Source of the DNA: Alviniconcha marisindica
Lineage: Eukaryota > Mollusca > Gastropoda > Provannidae
DNA: 64,000 nucleotides
Assembly (NCBI GenBank): GCA_018857735.1
Contig: JABMCL010001668.1
Location: forward strand, 61,001 to 125,000
Direction: 5' to 3'
Shown piece by piece: positions 11,940 to 23,489 of this stretch. The notes beneath the pieces are model-generated. The model did not search any database. It was not told the origin of the DNA and saw nothing but the letters and a program-made list of their open reading frames with translations. Each line of letters opens with the position of its first letter. Within the stretch, counting starts at the first letter, position 1. The position numbers and the translations under genes were made by a program.

Positions 11940-14258
11940 ATGCAGTTGCAGAGCGAGTGCAATGTGCCAGCAGGCAAATGTTCCTCTGTTATTAAAGTTG
12001 TGGCAGACAGTCTCTTTGGAGTACAGTATGAGGATGAAGATCTGCCATGTCTCCAGACAGCTGTCAACATAGCGGATGAGGGCCATGTTCTCTCAAAGGT
12101 TCAAGCAGCAGAACAGATGCTCGAAGCAGACAACATGACCCTGCATACAGATGGAACATCAAGAGGAGGAAAGAAGATCATGGGCTATCAAATCACCCTG
12201 GATAACAGAACTACACTGAGCTTAGGGTTTTCCACAGTTGCAGCTGAAGATGCAGTCACTGTCTTGGATGTGACAGTTGATCTCCTCAGAGAGACAACAG
12301 ATCTGTACTGCGAAGAGAAGGAGGAAGATAAAGACCACATGTTTCGGACACTGCTGTCAAAGCTGACAAGCGTGATGACAGACCGGGCAGCTGTGATGAA
12401 GAGTTTTGACGACAAGTTGCTCAGCTTTCTTCAGTCTGAACTTGGTCAGAGCATGACGCTCCACTTTCTGCATTGCAATGCCCATTTCCTTCTTGGAATG
12501 AGTCGCTCCTGTGACATCGCTCTTGGAATGAAGGAGAAAGAACTCACCGAGACTGGGACAAACCTTGGAAGGGACAAGTTTCCCAAATTTCAGCGCTTCC
12601 GCAAACAAGAAACAGCGACATCTAGGATCATCCGGCTCACAAGTGCCATCACAGGTCCCCGGGGTGATGAAAAGAATGGCTGCAGAGCAGAGTGGCTGGC
12701 ATTCTGTGACCAAGCTGGAGTGACAAGCTGCATGACCAGCTACAGGTCCAACAGGTTCAACTGCTATTTTGAAACTGCTGCAGCCATCATCTACCACCTT
12801 GACAACCTCCAAAAGTTCCTCACCAACGGTTATCTTGGACACTCCAACATGAAAATTGAAAGCGTGGCCGCCGACCTTGGTGATGAAAGCCTGTTGGCCC
12901 TTGTCTGTGCTGTTGCTGTCCTTTTCCTACGTGTTACAGGGCCATTCTTCCAGCTGGTGCAAAGCAGTGTCAAGTACACTGACTTTCACATCTACATCCA
13001 GAAGATGGAAGCAGTGTTCAGCCGATGCCGTGAAGATGCCAGCGACCTCCTTGATCCAGGCTACGCTGGAGTTTTTGGGGCAGAACTAGAACTGACCTCA
13101 ACCATGAAAACTGCTGTCTTCATGTATGCAGAAACTCATTCAGTGGCTGTGAAGTCAGCCCTGGAGTTTGTGATGCGTGAAACCCTTCTGGTTACAAGGC
13201 GGCAGCTAGCTGACTTCCTTCCTGAAGGAAAATATGGATCTGTGCTGCCAGCTCACATTCAAGAGGAGCTTGGACACTGCCCGCTGACGAATCTGATAGG
13301 TGAAAACTCATTTGGAGAACTGGACTTTGACATGTCCCAAAAGCGAAACTGTTCCTTTCACCATCTGTCATCAATCAACATGATGAAACACAACAAAACA
13401 TCAAGGTGGCTAAGCCGCAAAGGTGCTGATGAAATGTCTCAACTTCTGTCCACAGCACGCAGAAGGGCCAAACAACTGAGGGATCAACACAGGCAGAGGG
13501 AAAAAGTCATCCTTCTGAAAATCAAAGAAAGGCTTCAGGAGAACGAGCGGAAGAAGCGGATGAAGGAAGCGGATGCAGCGCAGAAGAAGGCCGGTATTGT
13601 TCGGAGAGTTCTGACAAACAGTGGTCCTTGCAACTGTACAGCTGATGTCAACAGGCTTGTCTCAAGGTTACATCAAGAGAAGAAGAGCAAGGCTCAGATG
13701 AAAATCGTTCTGCAAGATGAGATCAGATACCAGAAGGTAGTCCTGAAGAGCGGCAGAGATCTGCGTTTAGCAGGCTCTCTTGCTGAACTTGAAAATGCCC
13801 TTAAAAATTACTTCTCCACAGATCCTCAGGATGCTGCCCACGTGCCTGCTGATCAACCAGCCCAGCCCAGTGAAGATGAAGATGCAGCCGTTTCCCAACC
13901 CAAACATCCACGTCTGGACTCTCACTGTGAAGATCAAGATGCCACTGACATAGCTCCACCTGCCTTCACAGTACAAGGGGAATGGGTTTCTGTCTACTTT
14001 GACAACCAGTTTTATGTCGGAGAGGTTATCGATGTGCACAGCCCTTCAGAAGCTACTGTTCAGTATCTGGAACAAACTAAAAGTCGTAAAGACTACTTCA
14101 GATACCCCAAAATTGAGGATGTTGCCAGAACAGAAGCTCAGTTTGTCTTCCGCTGGAACCTTCAAGTGGACCTGGTCAGCAATGGCTCAAGAGTGTGGAA
14201 GGTGTCGGACATCGATGACATTTGTGACGCCTACTGTCAACTCAAGGGGTCCACATAA
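11940..14258 (+). CDS. Transposase-like protein: DDE/RNase H-like region, coiled coil, C-terminal SH3/Tudor-like module
   Basis: This uninterrupted frame gives 772 residues from the first in-frame ATG, ending in TAA. The open frame extends left to 11886 through pyrimidine-rich, intron-like sequence ending ATTACAAG at 11932. Exon 1 may therefore lie upstream and the true N-terminus may be longer. D71 in LHTDGTS and D148 in MTDRAAVMK, followed by HFLHCNAH (H175, C179, H182), resemble the core of hAT-like DDE proteins found in many aquatic invertebrates. A highly charged helix (about 499-555) is followed by CNC (about 563). Residues from about 678 (EWVSVYFDNQFYVGEV) to 770 look like an SH3/Tudor-like barrel. 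It could be an active element's transposase or a domesticated gene. I saw no flanking terminal repeats, though I could not search exhaustively. Confidence 0.75.
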   Translation: MQLQSECNVPAGKCSSVIKVVADSLFGVQYEDEDLPCLQTAVNIADEGHVLSKVQAAEQMLEADNMTLHTDGTSRGGKKIMGYQITLDNRTTLSLGFSTVAAEDAVTVLDVTVDLLRETTDLYCEEKEEDKDHMFRTLLSKLTSVMTDRAAVMKSFDDKLLSFLQSELGQSMTLHFLHCNAHFLLGMSRSCDIALGMKEKELTETGTNLGRDKFPKFQRFRKQETATSRIIRLTSAITGPRGDEKNGCRAEWLAFCDQAGVTSCMTSYRSNRFNCYFETAAAIIYHLDNLQKFLTNGYLGHSNMKIESVAADLGDESLLALVCAVAVLFLRVTGPFFQLVQSSVKYTDFHIYIQKMEAVFSRCREDASDLLDPGYAGVFGAELELTSTMKTAVFMYAETHSVAVKSALEFVMRETLLVTRRQLADFLPEGKYGSVLPAHIQEELGHCPLTNLIGENSFGELDFDMSQKRNCSFHHLSSINMMKHNKTSRWLSRKGADEMSQLLSTARRRAKQLRDQHRQREKVILLKIKERLQENERKKRMKEADAAQKKAGIVRRVLTNSGPCNCTADVNRLVSRLHQEKKSKAQMKIVLQDEIRYQKVVLKSGRDLRLAGSLAELENALKNYFSTDPQDAAHVPADQPAQPSEDEDAAVSQPKHPRLDSHCEDQDATDIAPPAFTVQGEWVSVYFDNQFYVGEVIDVHSPSEATVQYLEQTKSRKDYFRYPKIEDVARTEAQFVFRWNLQVDLVSNGSRVWKVSDIDDICDAYCQLKGST

Positions 14259-14680
14259 TGTGTTCGTACTCTTAGGCTAGCTACGTTACAACCTTTGTGA
14301 CCTGGACTTTATCCACTTAGTGGTAAAGAAGTAATGATTTCTGGTGAACAGTATGGATCTGATATGTGTCAACCAGATTTATTCATGCATCAAGACAAGT
14401 ATACTGCCATGACAAGTCCTAAATGGTGCAAGCAATGACAGGAACCGAACACTGTAAATACAGAAACTTTGGTATGAACATTGCTGTGGTGTTCATCAGT
14501 AAACTAAAGGACAAAGAGAAGTGCACACATTGGAAGCATTGTACATTTTGTTCACCTGTGTAGATTAAGCAGTAACACTGTGGATTTATCCACATAACCA
14601 TTATGAACCCCTTCAGTGCTTGATGTCATTCTGATGCAGATGTGGAAAACAAAATATGAACGGTATGTAATTTACAAATT

Positions 14681-14686
14681 AATAAA
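14681..14686 (+). terminator. Polyadenylation signal of the transposase-like gene
   Basis: AATAAA lies 423 bp after the stop in an A/T-rich stretch and is followed within about 45 bp by T-rich sequence (TTTTGTCTGTC). This gives a plausible short 3' UTR from 14259. Confidence 0.45.
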
Positions 14687-14699
14687 TTTAAATATTTTA

Positions 14700-16880
14700 A
14701 CTAAAGTTACAAATCATTTTGTCTGTCTTATTCAGTGTTTGCAACAGGAGAATTAGATACAGCTCTTTTAGCTGATTCCATTGATACCAAAACCATTTCT
14801 GTAGGTTAATTAGAAGCAAAGTTAAGAAAAACGAATACTCGCTAACTTTATGTTATGCTTTGAATACTTTCCGCACCTCTGAAAATGGTGGTTTTTCTGT
14901 TTTTGAAATTAAATTTCAGTTATATGCTAGGGAAAGAGGCACTCCAAAAAAATTGGCTCTTTACTGTGCATGTTCCTTGATATTGTACAGGTAAGACTTT
15001 GCAGAACAATGTTTTGGTTTTCATACTGTGTGCCTTTGAAGATGGCACAATCACAGAATTTGCACCTGGCGCAAAAAACGTGTGAAAAATTAAATATTTG
15101 AAAATTCATAACTTTGTGCCAAATTAACTCAAAACAATATTATTGGTATCAGTGGAATGAGAACAAGAAGACCTGTTGGAAAATACCACCCTTTTATCTT
15201 TCTGCCCAATTCAGAAAATCACTTTGGAGTACCTACATTAATACTATAGCACAATCTCAGTTTCACACAGAAATCAAAACAAAGTAGGGAAGATTTGTTC
15301 AATGCACGTTCTGCAACATGTGATACAACGCACGTGTGACAGAATCAACTTCCATCCGGTTCCATGTCATCAGAAATGAATGTTATGTTTTGACCAGTTC
15401 TTCTCCCCTTGTTCATGGACTGAGAAATAATTTGAAATGACTGCAACCATTGCTAAACATGTTTGTTTTTGATCCTACGTATGCCTATTTTTGGTAATTG
15501 TGGTTCCTAACCATGAAATAATGATTCAGCAAGAAATGTATGTTTCATGTGACAAAACGGAGATGAGCCTGCAAGAGGGTGCATCGAACACATTGAACGC
15601 TGTATTTATAAATAAAGAGTGCTACTGTATAAAATACTAGTCTGAAATGATCAAGTAACTATAACTGCTTGGAATTTCACCTACCTGCGTCATTGGTAGC
15701 CTCCAAATTGGGTGAAATCGTGTGCTAGCAGACAATGATGACAGCCAGTCAACGCATGTTTCTCCTGCGTCAGAGCGTGACGCGCAGTGGTAAAACGCCC
15801 AGTCACAAATTCCATGCTTATCACATGACACGACGTCATCAATGTGTGTGTAGATGCCCATGGTACATTTGAAAATTGTGGTTAGAAGATTAGTTTTTCT
15901 TTGTTGGATTTGTTTTGCAATTTTTTTTTGTTGCCATAATGGACGTTTCACCCGTGACGCAAAATTTTCATTGCACTTTTAATGCATTTTAGGAAATAAT
16001 ACGGCAACTTTGGTGTTCAGATCTCGGCATCGATAGTGCTTTGTTATTTATAGCAACAGTGTTTTCCCCAGTTTGCATCGTTGATCTTGTGCAAGTTGGA
16101 AGTGAACGCGTGTTTCATGATGTGACGGGTCATGAAATGTGCGTTATGCTCACTTTCAACCATCATTGTTGTACACAGACATACTCAGCAGTCCTGAAAT
16201 TAGCTTTCTGGTGCTTTCGCATGTTGCAACTTTGCAAACAAATTAGATATGTCTGAATATTTTTGTCTGGTATGAAGTAGCTTCCAACACAAGCAGTAGG
16301 GTATTGCCATTCCTGTTTTTGGCCACCATTTTTGCATGACATGGGAGTATATTTTGCTAATAAAAAATAAACAAAACATTTTTTTTTTCTCCACCATATT
16401 GCTCTCATTGCTTCTTGGGTGTATAACAAAGGGAATTTTCTCCATTTGGTGTGAAAAAAAGGAACTGGTTTACAACAAAACTGTTGCAACGTGAGTGACT
16501 ACCAAGTAGGACCAGCACTGAAGAAGAACCCACTAGTACAGTAGTAGGCTATGTCACGTTCCATGTTATTTATGATCAACACTGTGCCAAGATTTGGACC
16601 CCCCACCCTCCACCCTCTCTTGCACAATGGGTCATTGGGTAGTGCAATACCTACTCAGTTGCCATGGGTCACCCAGGGATCAGGCTCCTGTGTGTATAAT
16701 TTGTAAATAGGTAGCTATTGTTTAGACTCTTTGGGTAAGGTATACATAGAAGAGTTTTACTTTTAGCTGATTCTTTTTGGGTCCTCCTTCAGCCCTTGTA
16801 ACAAGGTTTAATTTTAATTTTATTTTTCCTCCATTTCTTGGAATTGCCATGTCCCTCTTTTCGTGTTATACATCATTATA
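14700..16880. other. Intergenic stretch, no gene recognised
   Basis: A/T-rich, with scattered short frames on the minus strand (the longest about 108 codons at 16163-16489) that lack recognisable domains or splice context. Confidence 0.55.
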
Positions 16881-17710
16881 TCATATGTCTAGACTTTGTT
16901 CAGAAGAAATCTTCTGAACCACTCAGCCTTTTGTAACTGAATGTGGTATGGTGGTGCATCATCATGAACTAGAGCATGAATCAAAACAATATGCCGCTGG
17001 CAGTTGCTGTCTTTAAGGTTAAGATCACAGTGAGGGTTAGATATAATCAAAATTTTGAGAGTTACCATAGGCAACTCAGGTCTTTGTTGTTGTACTTGTG
17101 TTACATATTCCGAGCACTAATCAACTCCCTTGTTTGTTGATTCAAAATTTGACTTTTTTGTTTCTACTGTATCTTCTGAACTAGTGATTTGTTTGCAGCT
17201 AAACTTAATTTCATGATACATCATTATAATTATGTCAGTGTCTAGTGAAAATATTTTATTGCTGTGTTTATGATTAAGGTCGCAGTGATTTGTATGAAGG
17301 TTTAAAATTTTGGTTGTTTGTTAAGAGGCTATCTTCAGAACCACAGCATCTTTTGTAACCAAACCTGGTGTAGTGCTGCAGCATCATAGGCTGGGGAGTG
17401 TCAGCCAGAAAACATGGGGTGCTGTCTTCAAGGTGAAGGTCAAGTGAGGGATTATCATGTAACCAAAATAGGACCGTTTGCACTAACACTGTATCTTCTG
17501 AACTAGTGATTATTTGGCAACTAAACTTTAATGGTAGATCATCATAAGCCAGAGCATCCTAGGGAAAGATTGGATTGCTGTGGTCATGGTCAGGGTCACA
17601 GCCCAAGTTCAAAATTTGAACTAACGTTTGTTGGGATGATATCTTTGGAACCAATGAACCTTGTAACTAAACTTCGTGTCATGATATGTCATCATAAGTT
17701 GGCATGTTGT
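16880..17710. repeat. Degenerate ~180-bp tandem repeats
   Basis: Recurring order: TATCTTC(T/A)GAACCA, TTTTGTAACTAAACTT, a CATCATAA/CATCATGA block, then AAGGT(C/T)A(A/C)GGTCA-like blocks. At least four diverged units are visible (about 16890, 17165, 17330 and 17490 onward). This resembles repeats widespread in molluscan intergenic DNA. Confidence 0.6.
17060..17146. mobile_element. Fragment of the MITE-like family
   Basis: GAGAGTTACCATAGGCAACT, CAGGTCTTTGTTGTTG and CTAATCAACTCCCTTGTTTG match the right arm of the 57.7-kb copy. Confidence 0.6.
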
Positions 17711-18069
17711 GTGTGTGTGTTCATTATATATATACATATATATATATCATATATATATATAAGGTTGAATTTTGTTTTGTTCACAGTGTTAAGGACACAT
17801 GTGATTTTAAACTAAAGCAGTGATGTTACTTCACATAACTAGATTTGAGTTGCAACTGCTTAAGTTCTCATTTTCACTTTCAGGATTATTTATTGCAAGA
17901 ACAGCATTACACGGTACATATGTCTGTGCTGTAAATAGATTGAGTCTGACTAATAACGTATTATGTTTGCAGATCATTGCTTTACTAGTGAATACTCACA
18001 ATGTCTAGATAATGGTACATTTTTGCTATAGCTCAGTCTGTACTCTCAGTCGTTATTAAATGCTAAAAA

Positions 18070-19312
18070 GGGGATGTTGGTAGCTTTCTGTACTGTTGGC
18101 AGTACTGTCAGTCGTTATTAACTGGGGATGTTGGTAGCTTTCTGTACTGTTGGCAGTACTGTCAGTCGTTATTAACTGGGGATGTTGGTAGCTTTCTGTA
18201 CTGTTGGCAGTACTGTCAGTCATTATTAACTGGGGATGTTGGTAGCTTTCTGTACTGTTGACTGTACTGTCAGTCATTATTAACTGGGGATGTTGGTAGC
18301 TTTCTGTACTGTTGACTGTACTGTACTGTCAGTCGTTATTAACTGGGGATGTTGGTAGCTTTCTGTACTGTTGACAGTACTGTCAGTCGTTATTAACTGG
18401 GGATGTTGGTAGCTTTCTGTACTGTTGACTGTACTGTACTGTCAGTTGTTATTAACTGGGGATGTTGGTAGCTTTCTGTACTGTTGACAGTACTGTCAGT
18501 CATTATTAACTGGGGATGTTGGTAGCTTTCTGTACTGTTGGCAGTACTGTCAGTCGTTATTAACTGGGGATGTTGGTAGCTTTCTGTACTGTTGGCAGTA
18601 CTGTCAGTCATTATTAACTGGGGATGTTGGTAGCTTTCTGTACTGTTGACTGTACTGTCAGTCGTTATTAACTGGGGATGTTGGTAGCTTCTGTACTGTT
18701 GGCAGTACTGTCAGTCGTTATTAACTGGGGATGTTGGTAGCTTTCTGTACTGTTGACTGTACTGTCAGTCGTTATTAACTGGGGATGTTTGTAGCTTTCT
18801 GTACTGCTGGCAGTACTGTCAGTCTTTATTAACTGGGGATGTTGGTAGCTTTCTGTACTGTTGACTGTACTGTCAGTCGTTATTAACTGGGGATGTTTGT
18901 AGCTTTCTGTACTGTTGACAGTACTGTCAGTCATTATTAACTGGGGATGTTGGTAGCTTTCTGTACTGTTGACTGTACTGTACTGTCAGTCGTTATTAAC
19001 TGGGGATGTTGGTAGCTTTCTGTACTGTTGGCAGTACTGTCAGTCATTATTAACTGGGGATGTTGGTAGCTTTCTGTACTGTTGACTGTACTGTACTGTC
19101 AGTCGTTATTAACTGGGGATGTTGGTAGCTTTCTGTACTGTTGACAGTACTGTCAGTCGTTATTAACTGGGGATGTTGGTAGCTTTCTGTACTGTTGGCA
19201 GTACTGTCAGTCGTTATTAACTGGGGATGTTGGTAGCTTTCTGTACTGTTGACAGTACTGTCAGTCGTTATTAACTGGGGATGTTGGTAGCTTTCTGTAC
19301 TGTAACTGTTGA
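18070..19312. repeat. 54-bp minisatellite, ~23 copies, with internal palindrome
   Basis: The unit is GGGGATGTTGGTAGCTTTCT + GTACTGTTGACAGTACTGTC + AGTCGTTATTAACT. Many units contain the perfect palindrome GACAGTACTGTC. About five units have a 5-bp insertion (GTACT, giving 59 bp). The 54-bp length keeps minus-strand frames open (period 18 aa), but these are not genes. Confidence 0.93.
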
Positions 19313-20432
19313 TAACAACTGTACTTACTCAGTCACAGGGACAGTGTAGATTGGGATAATCCAATATTGTTTGAATAGCTGTTTGTGCTTGTGCTGTGTA
19401 GCTAGCTGTACTGTCACAGTGTCAGTGTTTGTTTATTGAGCCAGCCACTCCCCTTAAGACTGGATGGCTGGTGTCATGCACATGATGCAGTCTAGGTCTA
19501 TTTCTGTACAGCGCAAGTTAAACACACCTGCTGATCTGGTCTGTAGTTTGTATACCAGTCTAGGTTTTAGATTAGATTGATCGTTCTGACTAGCCAGATT
19601 GTACATGTGGACGATGCATAATCATAAGACTTAAAGAGTTTATAAGCGTAGGAGTTTATACATGTATGGCTTTCGTGTATTGAGCCTGCTTATATTTATA
19701 TGTGTGACTCTGACCAGTGTGAGTATCGTCAGTGACTAACAAAGTAACATGAGGCAGAGACTCCAAAACTTTTTCAGAGACTGTTTAAGTTATTATAAAA
19801 CATTAGAACTTAAAATTAAATGTCACATGACAAGTTTTGCATGTTAATTATAATATAAAATAATAACCTCCACTGAGCTAGCAATATCATTGTCATGCCA
19901 GCTGTTGGTAACATAAGCTGAATTTCTCAGTTGCAGCATCATCAGAAAGGACTATTTTGTTGTGCTTGTGTGATGTAATTCAGACTGTATTTTAATAGAC
20001 AAAGCTGTGCATGAAAAAATGAACAGACAATATTTATTGCCCCTGAAAAGACCCAGAAATAGGGGGGGGGGGGGGGGGGGTATTTGTTATGTTACTTTGT
20101 TTTGATGAGTGATACATATAATACAAAATAATATGGTGTATAAACATGATTCACTAATTTCATAACATTAACAGCAGCAAATAAAGGTGAGTTTGGTGGT
20201 CAATGGAGTTCTGACGAATGCTTAGAACTGTACAATACTTCCAGCAAAGTTCTATGCATTTTGTGAGGGACAGGGCAAGCGAGACAATAAATTGTATTTT
20301 TCCATTAATAGAAAATTAGAATGCCTTGCAGTCCTCTGAGTCTGAGTATGACTGTCACAGTATCAGCCTAAGTTAATTGCTCTTCTGCTTTCACCTCCCA
20401 TTCTCCTCTTGCTCATCATATTATTGATAATA

Positions 20433-20492
<60 letters not shown>

Positions 20493-21470
20493 GAACCAAA
20501 CTGATGAGCTTGTGAACACTTGCTAAATTAACGACTTTGAATAATTATAGTTATTGGCTGTCAGGGCTCCCTTACCCACTAGAACTGAAAAGGATGCACA
20601 CACTAACTTCTAAGAAAGTGCCAGGTTATGTTGTTGTTTTTAAGTCCAGATCTCCTGTTCCCAACTGACAAATGGGTCATGTGAATTATTTGTACCACAT
20701 CTTCTGTCTCCTAACCAACAGCTACTTTACACTCTCTTTGTTACTGAAAAGAACACAGTCATTCTCCCAAACTTCATGAGGTACTGGTACACAGGACTAC
20801 ACAGGTTATTTCAACATCAGTACTCAGACACAAATACACCAGCAAACACCTAACACCAAGATATCAAATAATGCTTGTGAGTGCTTTGTATGCACTATAT
20901 TGTGAGACATTTTGGTCTTCTGCTTCTAAAAAAGTTTAAAATAAAACAATCATACAAAGAAACTGAGGATTAAATAGAGATCTGTGTACATGCTGTCAGT
21001 GTGAAGGATTCCAACATGACAATAATTTGTTGTGAATTTTCAGCCGTTGAAAAATATTATACAGTGATTTTCAGTGAAATTACAACAATTATTGATGTTG
21101 GAACTTCACCTACGTAAAGTCCTATTAACCTCAGTTCTTGCATGATTTTTTATTAAACAGGCAAAACAAATTCTCACAATATATGCCGCCTGCTTTTGTA
21201 TTGGTGTTGGTTTTTGGTTTTGTTTATACTGTTTTAATAACTGTACCCGGCCTCCCATGAGGGGGAGATTATTGTCTTTCGTAACAAAGAAGTGTAAAAC
21301 TGTTGGTTTGAACAAAAGGGGGACAAATTCACATGACCATTTGTCAGTTAACAAGTTGAAAAAAAACCTCCTGGACCAAAATTTTGTGCATCCTTTCAAG
21401 TTCAGGGGAAGGAACCTGACGATTATAATTATTAAAAGCGATCAAATGTTCGTCATCATTTTGGGTCATT

Positions 21471-21515
<45 letters not shown>

Positions 21516-22030
21516 ATATTATCAAATATGATAGAAGAGGAGAATGGGATAAAGCAGAAGACAAATTTGCTGATGGGATCATACTCGACTCGGAGGACGC
21601 AAGGCATTCAAATTTTCAAGAAAATAAAATTTTTGTTGTTTGCTTTCCAAATGCATGAATTTTGCTGAATATGCAGTTCTAAGGCGTGATCCATGAAAAC
21701 TCACCTTTTTGCTGCTTAATATTTGCTGAAAAATTATTTTGTATTATATTATCATCATCAACAAGTAAATAACTCCCCCCTTTTCTGGGTCCAGGGGCTA
21801 CATTCGCTTCATTTTCAGCAAGTTTTTCTATTAAATCAGTCTGAATTACAAATAAGCACCTTAGCCCGTGGAAAATTACGAGCTCGAATGTAACCAAAAA
21901 ATCCAAGAATTTACGCTGCCTCATTTTATTGTAACATCTCTAGGCGTGGGGGATCAAATGTCGCGAGCGATTCTGTGGCCACTGCAACTGAGAACGCTAG
22001 CAGGTTAGGTTATAAACATGTCTGCGTTCT
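19313..22030. other. Intergenic stretch with simple repeats
   Basis: It holds a poly-G run at about 20063-20080 and two TA microsatellites. No coding region was recognised on either strand. Confidence 0.55.
20433..20487. repeat. (TA)n microsatellite
   Basis: About 27 TA units. Similar tracts occur at 21475-21508, 27118-27187 and 35788-35840. Confidence 0.95.
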
Positions 22031-22981
22031 GAATTACTTGCACTGACATTTCATGAAAGGCTTTAAATTCCCTGCGTGGCATCTCGACTGCGTTAGTACT
22101 TGCACGTGGCATCTCGTGACTGCGTTATTACTTGCATGGCATCTCAGGGACTGCGTTAATTTTGCCGTGCATTCATGACTATCAGCGGAAGTGATCCAGA
22201 ACAAAACACACAACCATTCCCACCTCTCTTTCAACTCGAATTCAGTGGAGAATGAAAGTTCCAAATATTATTGAATCAAAAACGTAAGTCACAAGCATGT
22301 CATAAGCAGACAAAAGAAGGGATTAGAAGGCACAAAGGTTCAAAAAGCCAATATAGCTAGGTAAACTTTATCTGGTTGTCTCATTCCCTGAGAATTTAAC
22401 ATAAACAACAATCAAGTCAACACAAAATCAGTCGTGCGTGCGGGTTACGAAAGTCTGAGCTACAAACCTGTGAAAAGACAGTTCACAACCGGTGTATCAT
22501 CAAAAACATCGCCTCACTTTATAATTTCTCAGTAGAGTCTTACACTGAATTTATAGAAGAAACTTTAAGGTGTCTTCCAAGTCTGTGGATAGTGAAGATG
22601 GAATACAATGAGAATTATTTATGGAAAAGTCAAAAGCTAATCGCGGACTATCGCGGAGCGGGCCCTTTTTCACATAATATTAAATAGAAAAGTGAACCTT
22701 TAATCGCGGATAGCGGAACAGGCTTTATCTAATCAATAAAATAAAGGAACTCCATTAGGAGGTTTAGATCAGAATGGACAAAATGGAGCCAGGCCCGGAT
22801 AACGAACCTGGGAGTTCCTTTATTTCATGATTGATTAGATAAACCCTAGAGATGCCCCAGCTCTAGAGATAAAGCCTAGAGATGTTACAATTATACTGGG
22901 GCAGCAGTAAATTCTTAGATATTATATTGGTACATTCGAGTTGAAAGAGAGGTGGGAATTGAGCGAGAAAAAAATAGAACG

Positions 22982-23033
<52 letters not shown>

Positions 23034-23150
23034 GATCACTTCCTGATACTGATAGTCATGAGATGCTACGTGCAAGTAATTAACGCAGACATGAGATGCC
23101 ACGTGCAAGTAATTAACGCAGTCACGAAATGTCACGTGCAAGAAATTTAG
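22031..23150. mobile_element. Long-inverted-repeat (foldback-like) element
   Basis: The left arm, 22031-22245, runs from GAATTACTTGCACTGACATT to a stretch ending AACTCGAATTC. It is the diverged reverse complement of the right arm, 22930-23150. Each arm contains tandem subrepeats of about 32 bp built on a core like ACTTGCACGTGGCATCTC plus TGACTGCGTTA. The right arm has an added (TG)n tract (22987-23031). The interior holds two GCGGA-rich direct repeats and a smaller hairpin. There is no coding frame. Confidence 0.7.
22723..22846. repeat. Inverted repeat nested in the foldback-like element
   Basis: TTTATCTAATCAAT...GGAACTCC (about 22723-22756) is inverted at about 22811-22846 (GGAGTTCC...GATTGATTAGATAAA), separated by about 55 bp. 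It may be a small hairpin MITE or the core of the enclosing element. Confidence 0.65.
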
Positions 23151-23160
23151 CTCAATTTAA

Positions 23161-23463
23161 TCCACATTCAACAGGTTGGTTTGACTATCTTTTACCTTCC
23201 TAGTTCTCAGTCACTGAGAACATCTTTTCGAAACAGTTTAAGATTCAACACATCAATCATGAAATGAAAAACAAGTGTTATAACTCATATATTTGAAACA
23301 ACTCGTGGCTACCCCTTATTTAAACATTTAGCGAACGTAAAAAATAATAAAACATCAGCGACGCTAGATCTCAAACCATAAAACCACAACAATCAAAAAA
23401 ACAATAAACATCGTCAGGAACTAGGAAGGTAAAAGATAGTCAAACCAACCTGTTGAATGTGAA
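23161..23463. mobile_element. 303-bp MITE with 46-bp TIRs and TTAA duplication
   Basis: The left end TCCACATTCAACAGG... (23161-23206) is matched by the reverse complement of the right end (23418-23463) with one mismatch over about 46 bp. TTAA flanks both sides (23157-23160 and 23464-23467), as in piggyBac-type insertion. The A/T-rich interior has no coding capacity. The near-perfect arms suggest recent activity. Confidence 0.88.
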
Positions 23464-23489
23464 TTAATTGGCCAAAACCTAGTTGCAGA

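Noticed and set aside
15637..16489. 104- and 108-codon minus-strand frames
   Set aside because: No recognisable domain, splice signal or composition unlike the surrounding DNA.
18056..18934. Possible serine/threonine-rich repeat protein on the minus strand (MTDSTVNSTESYQHPQ)
   Set aside because: 54-bp minisatellite. The frames break at each 59-bp unit, so there is no single product.
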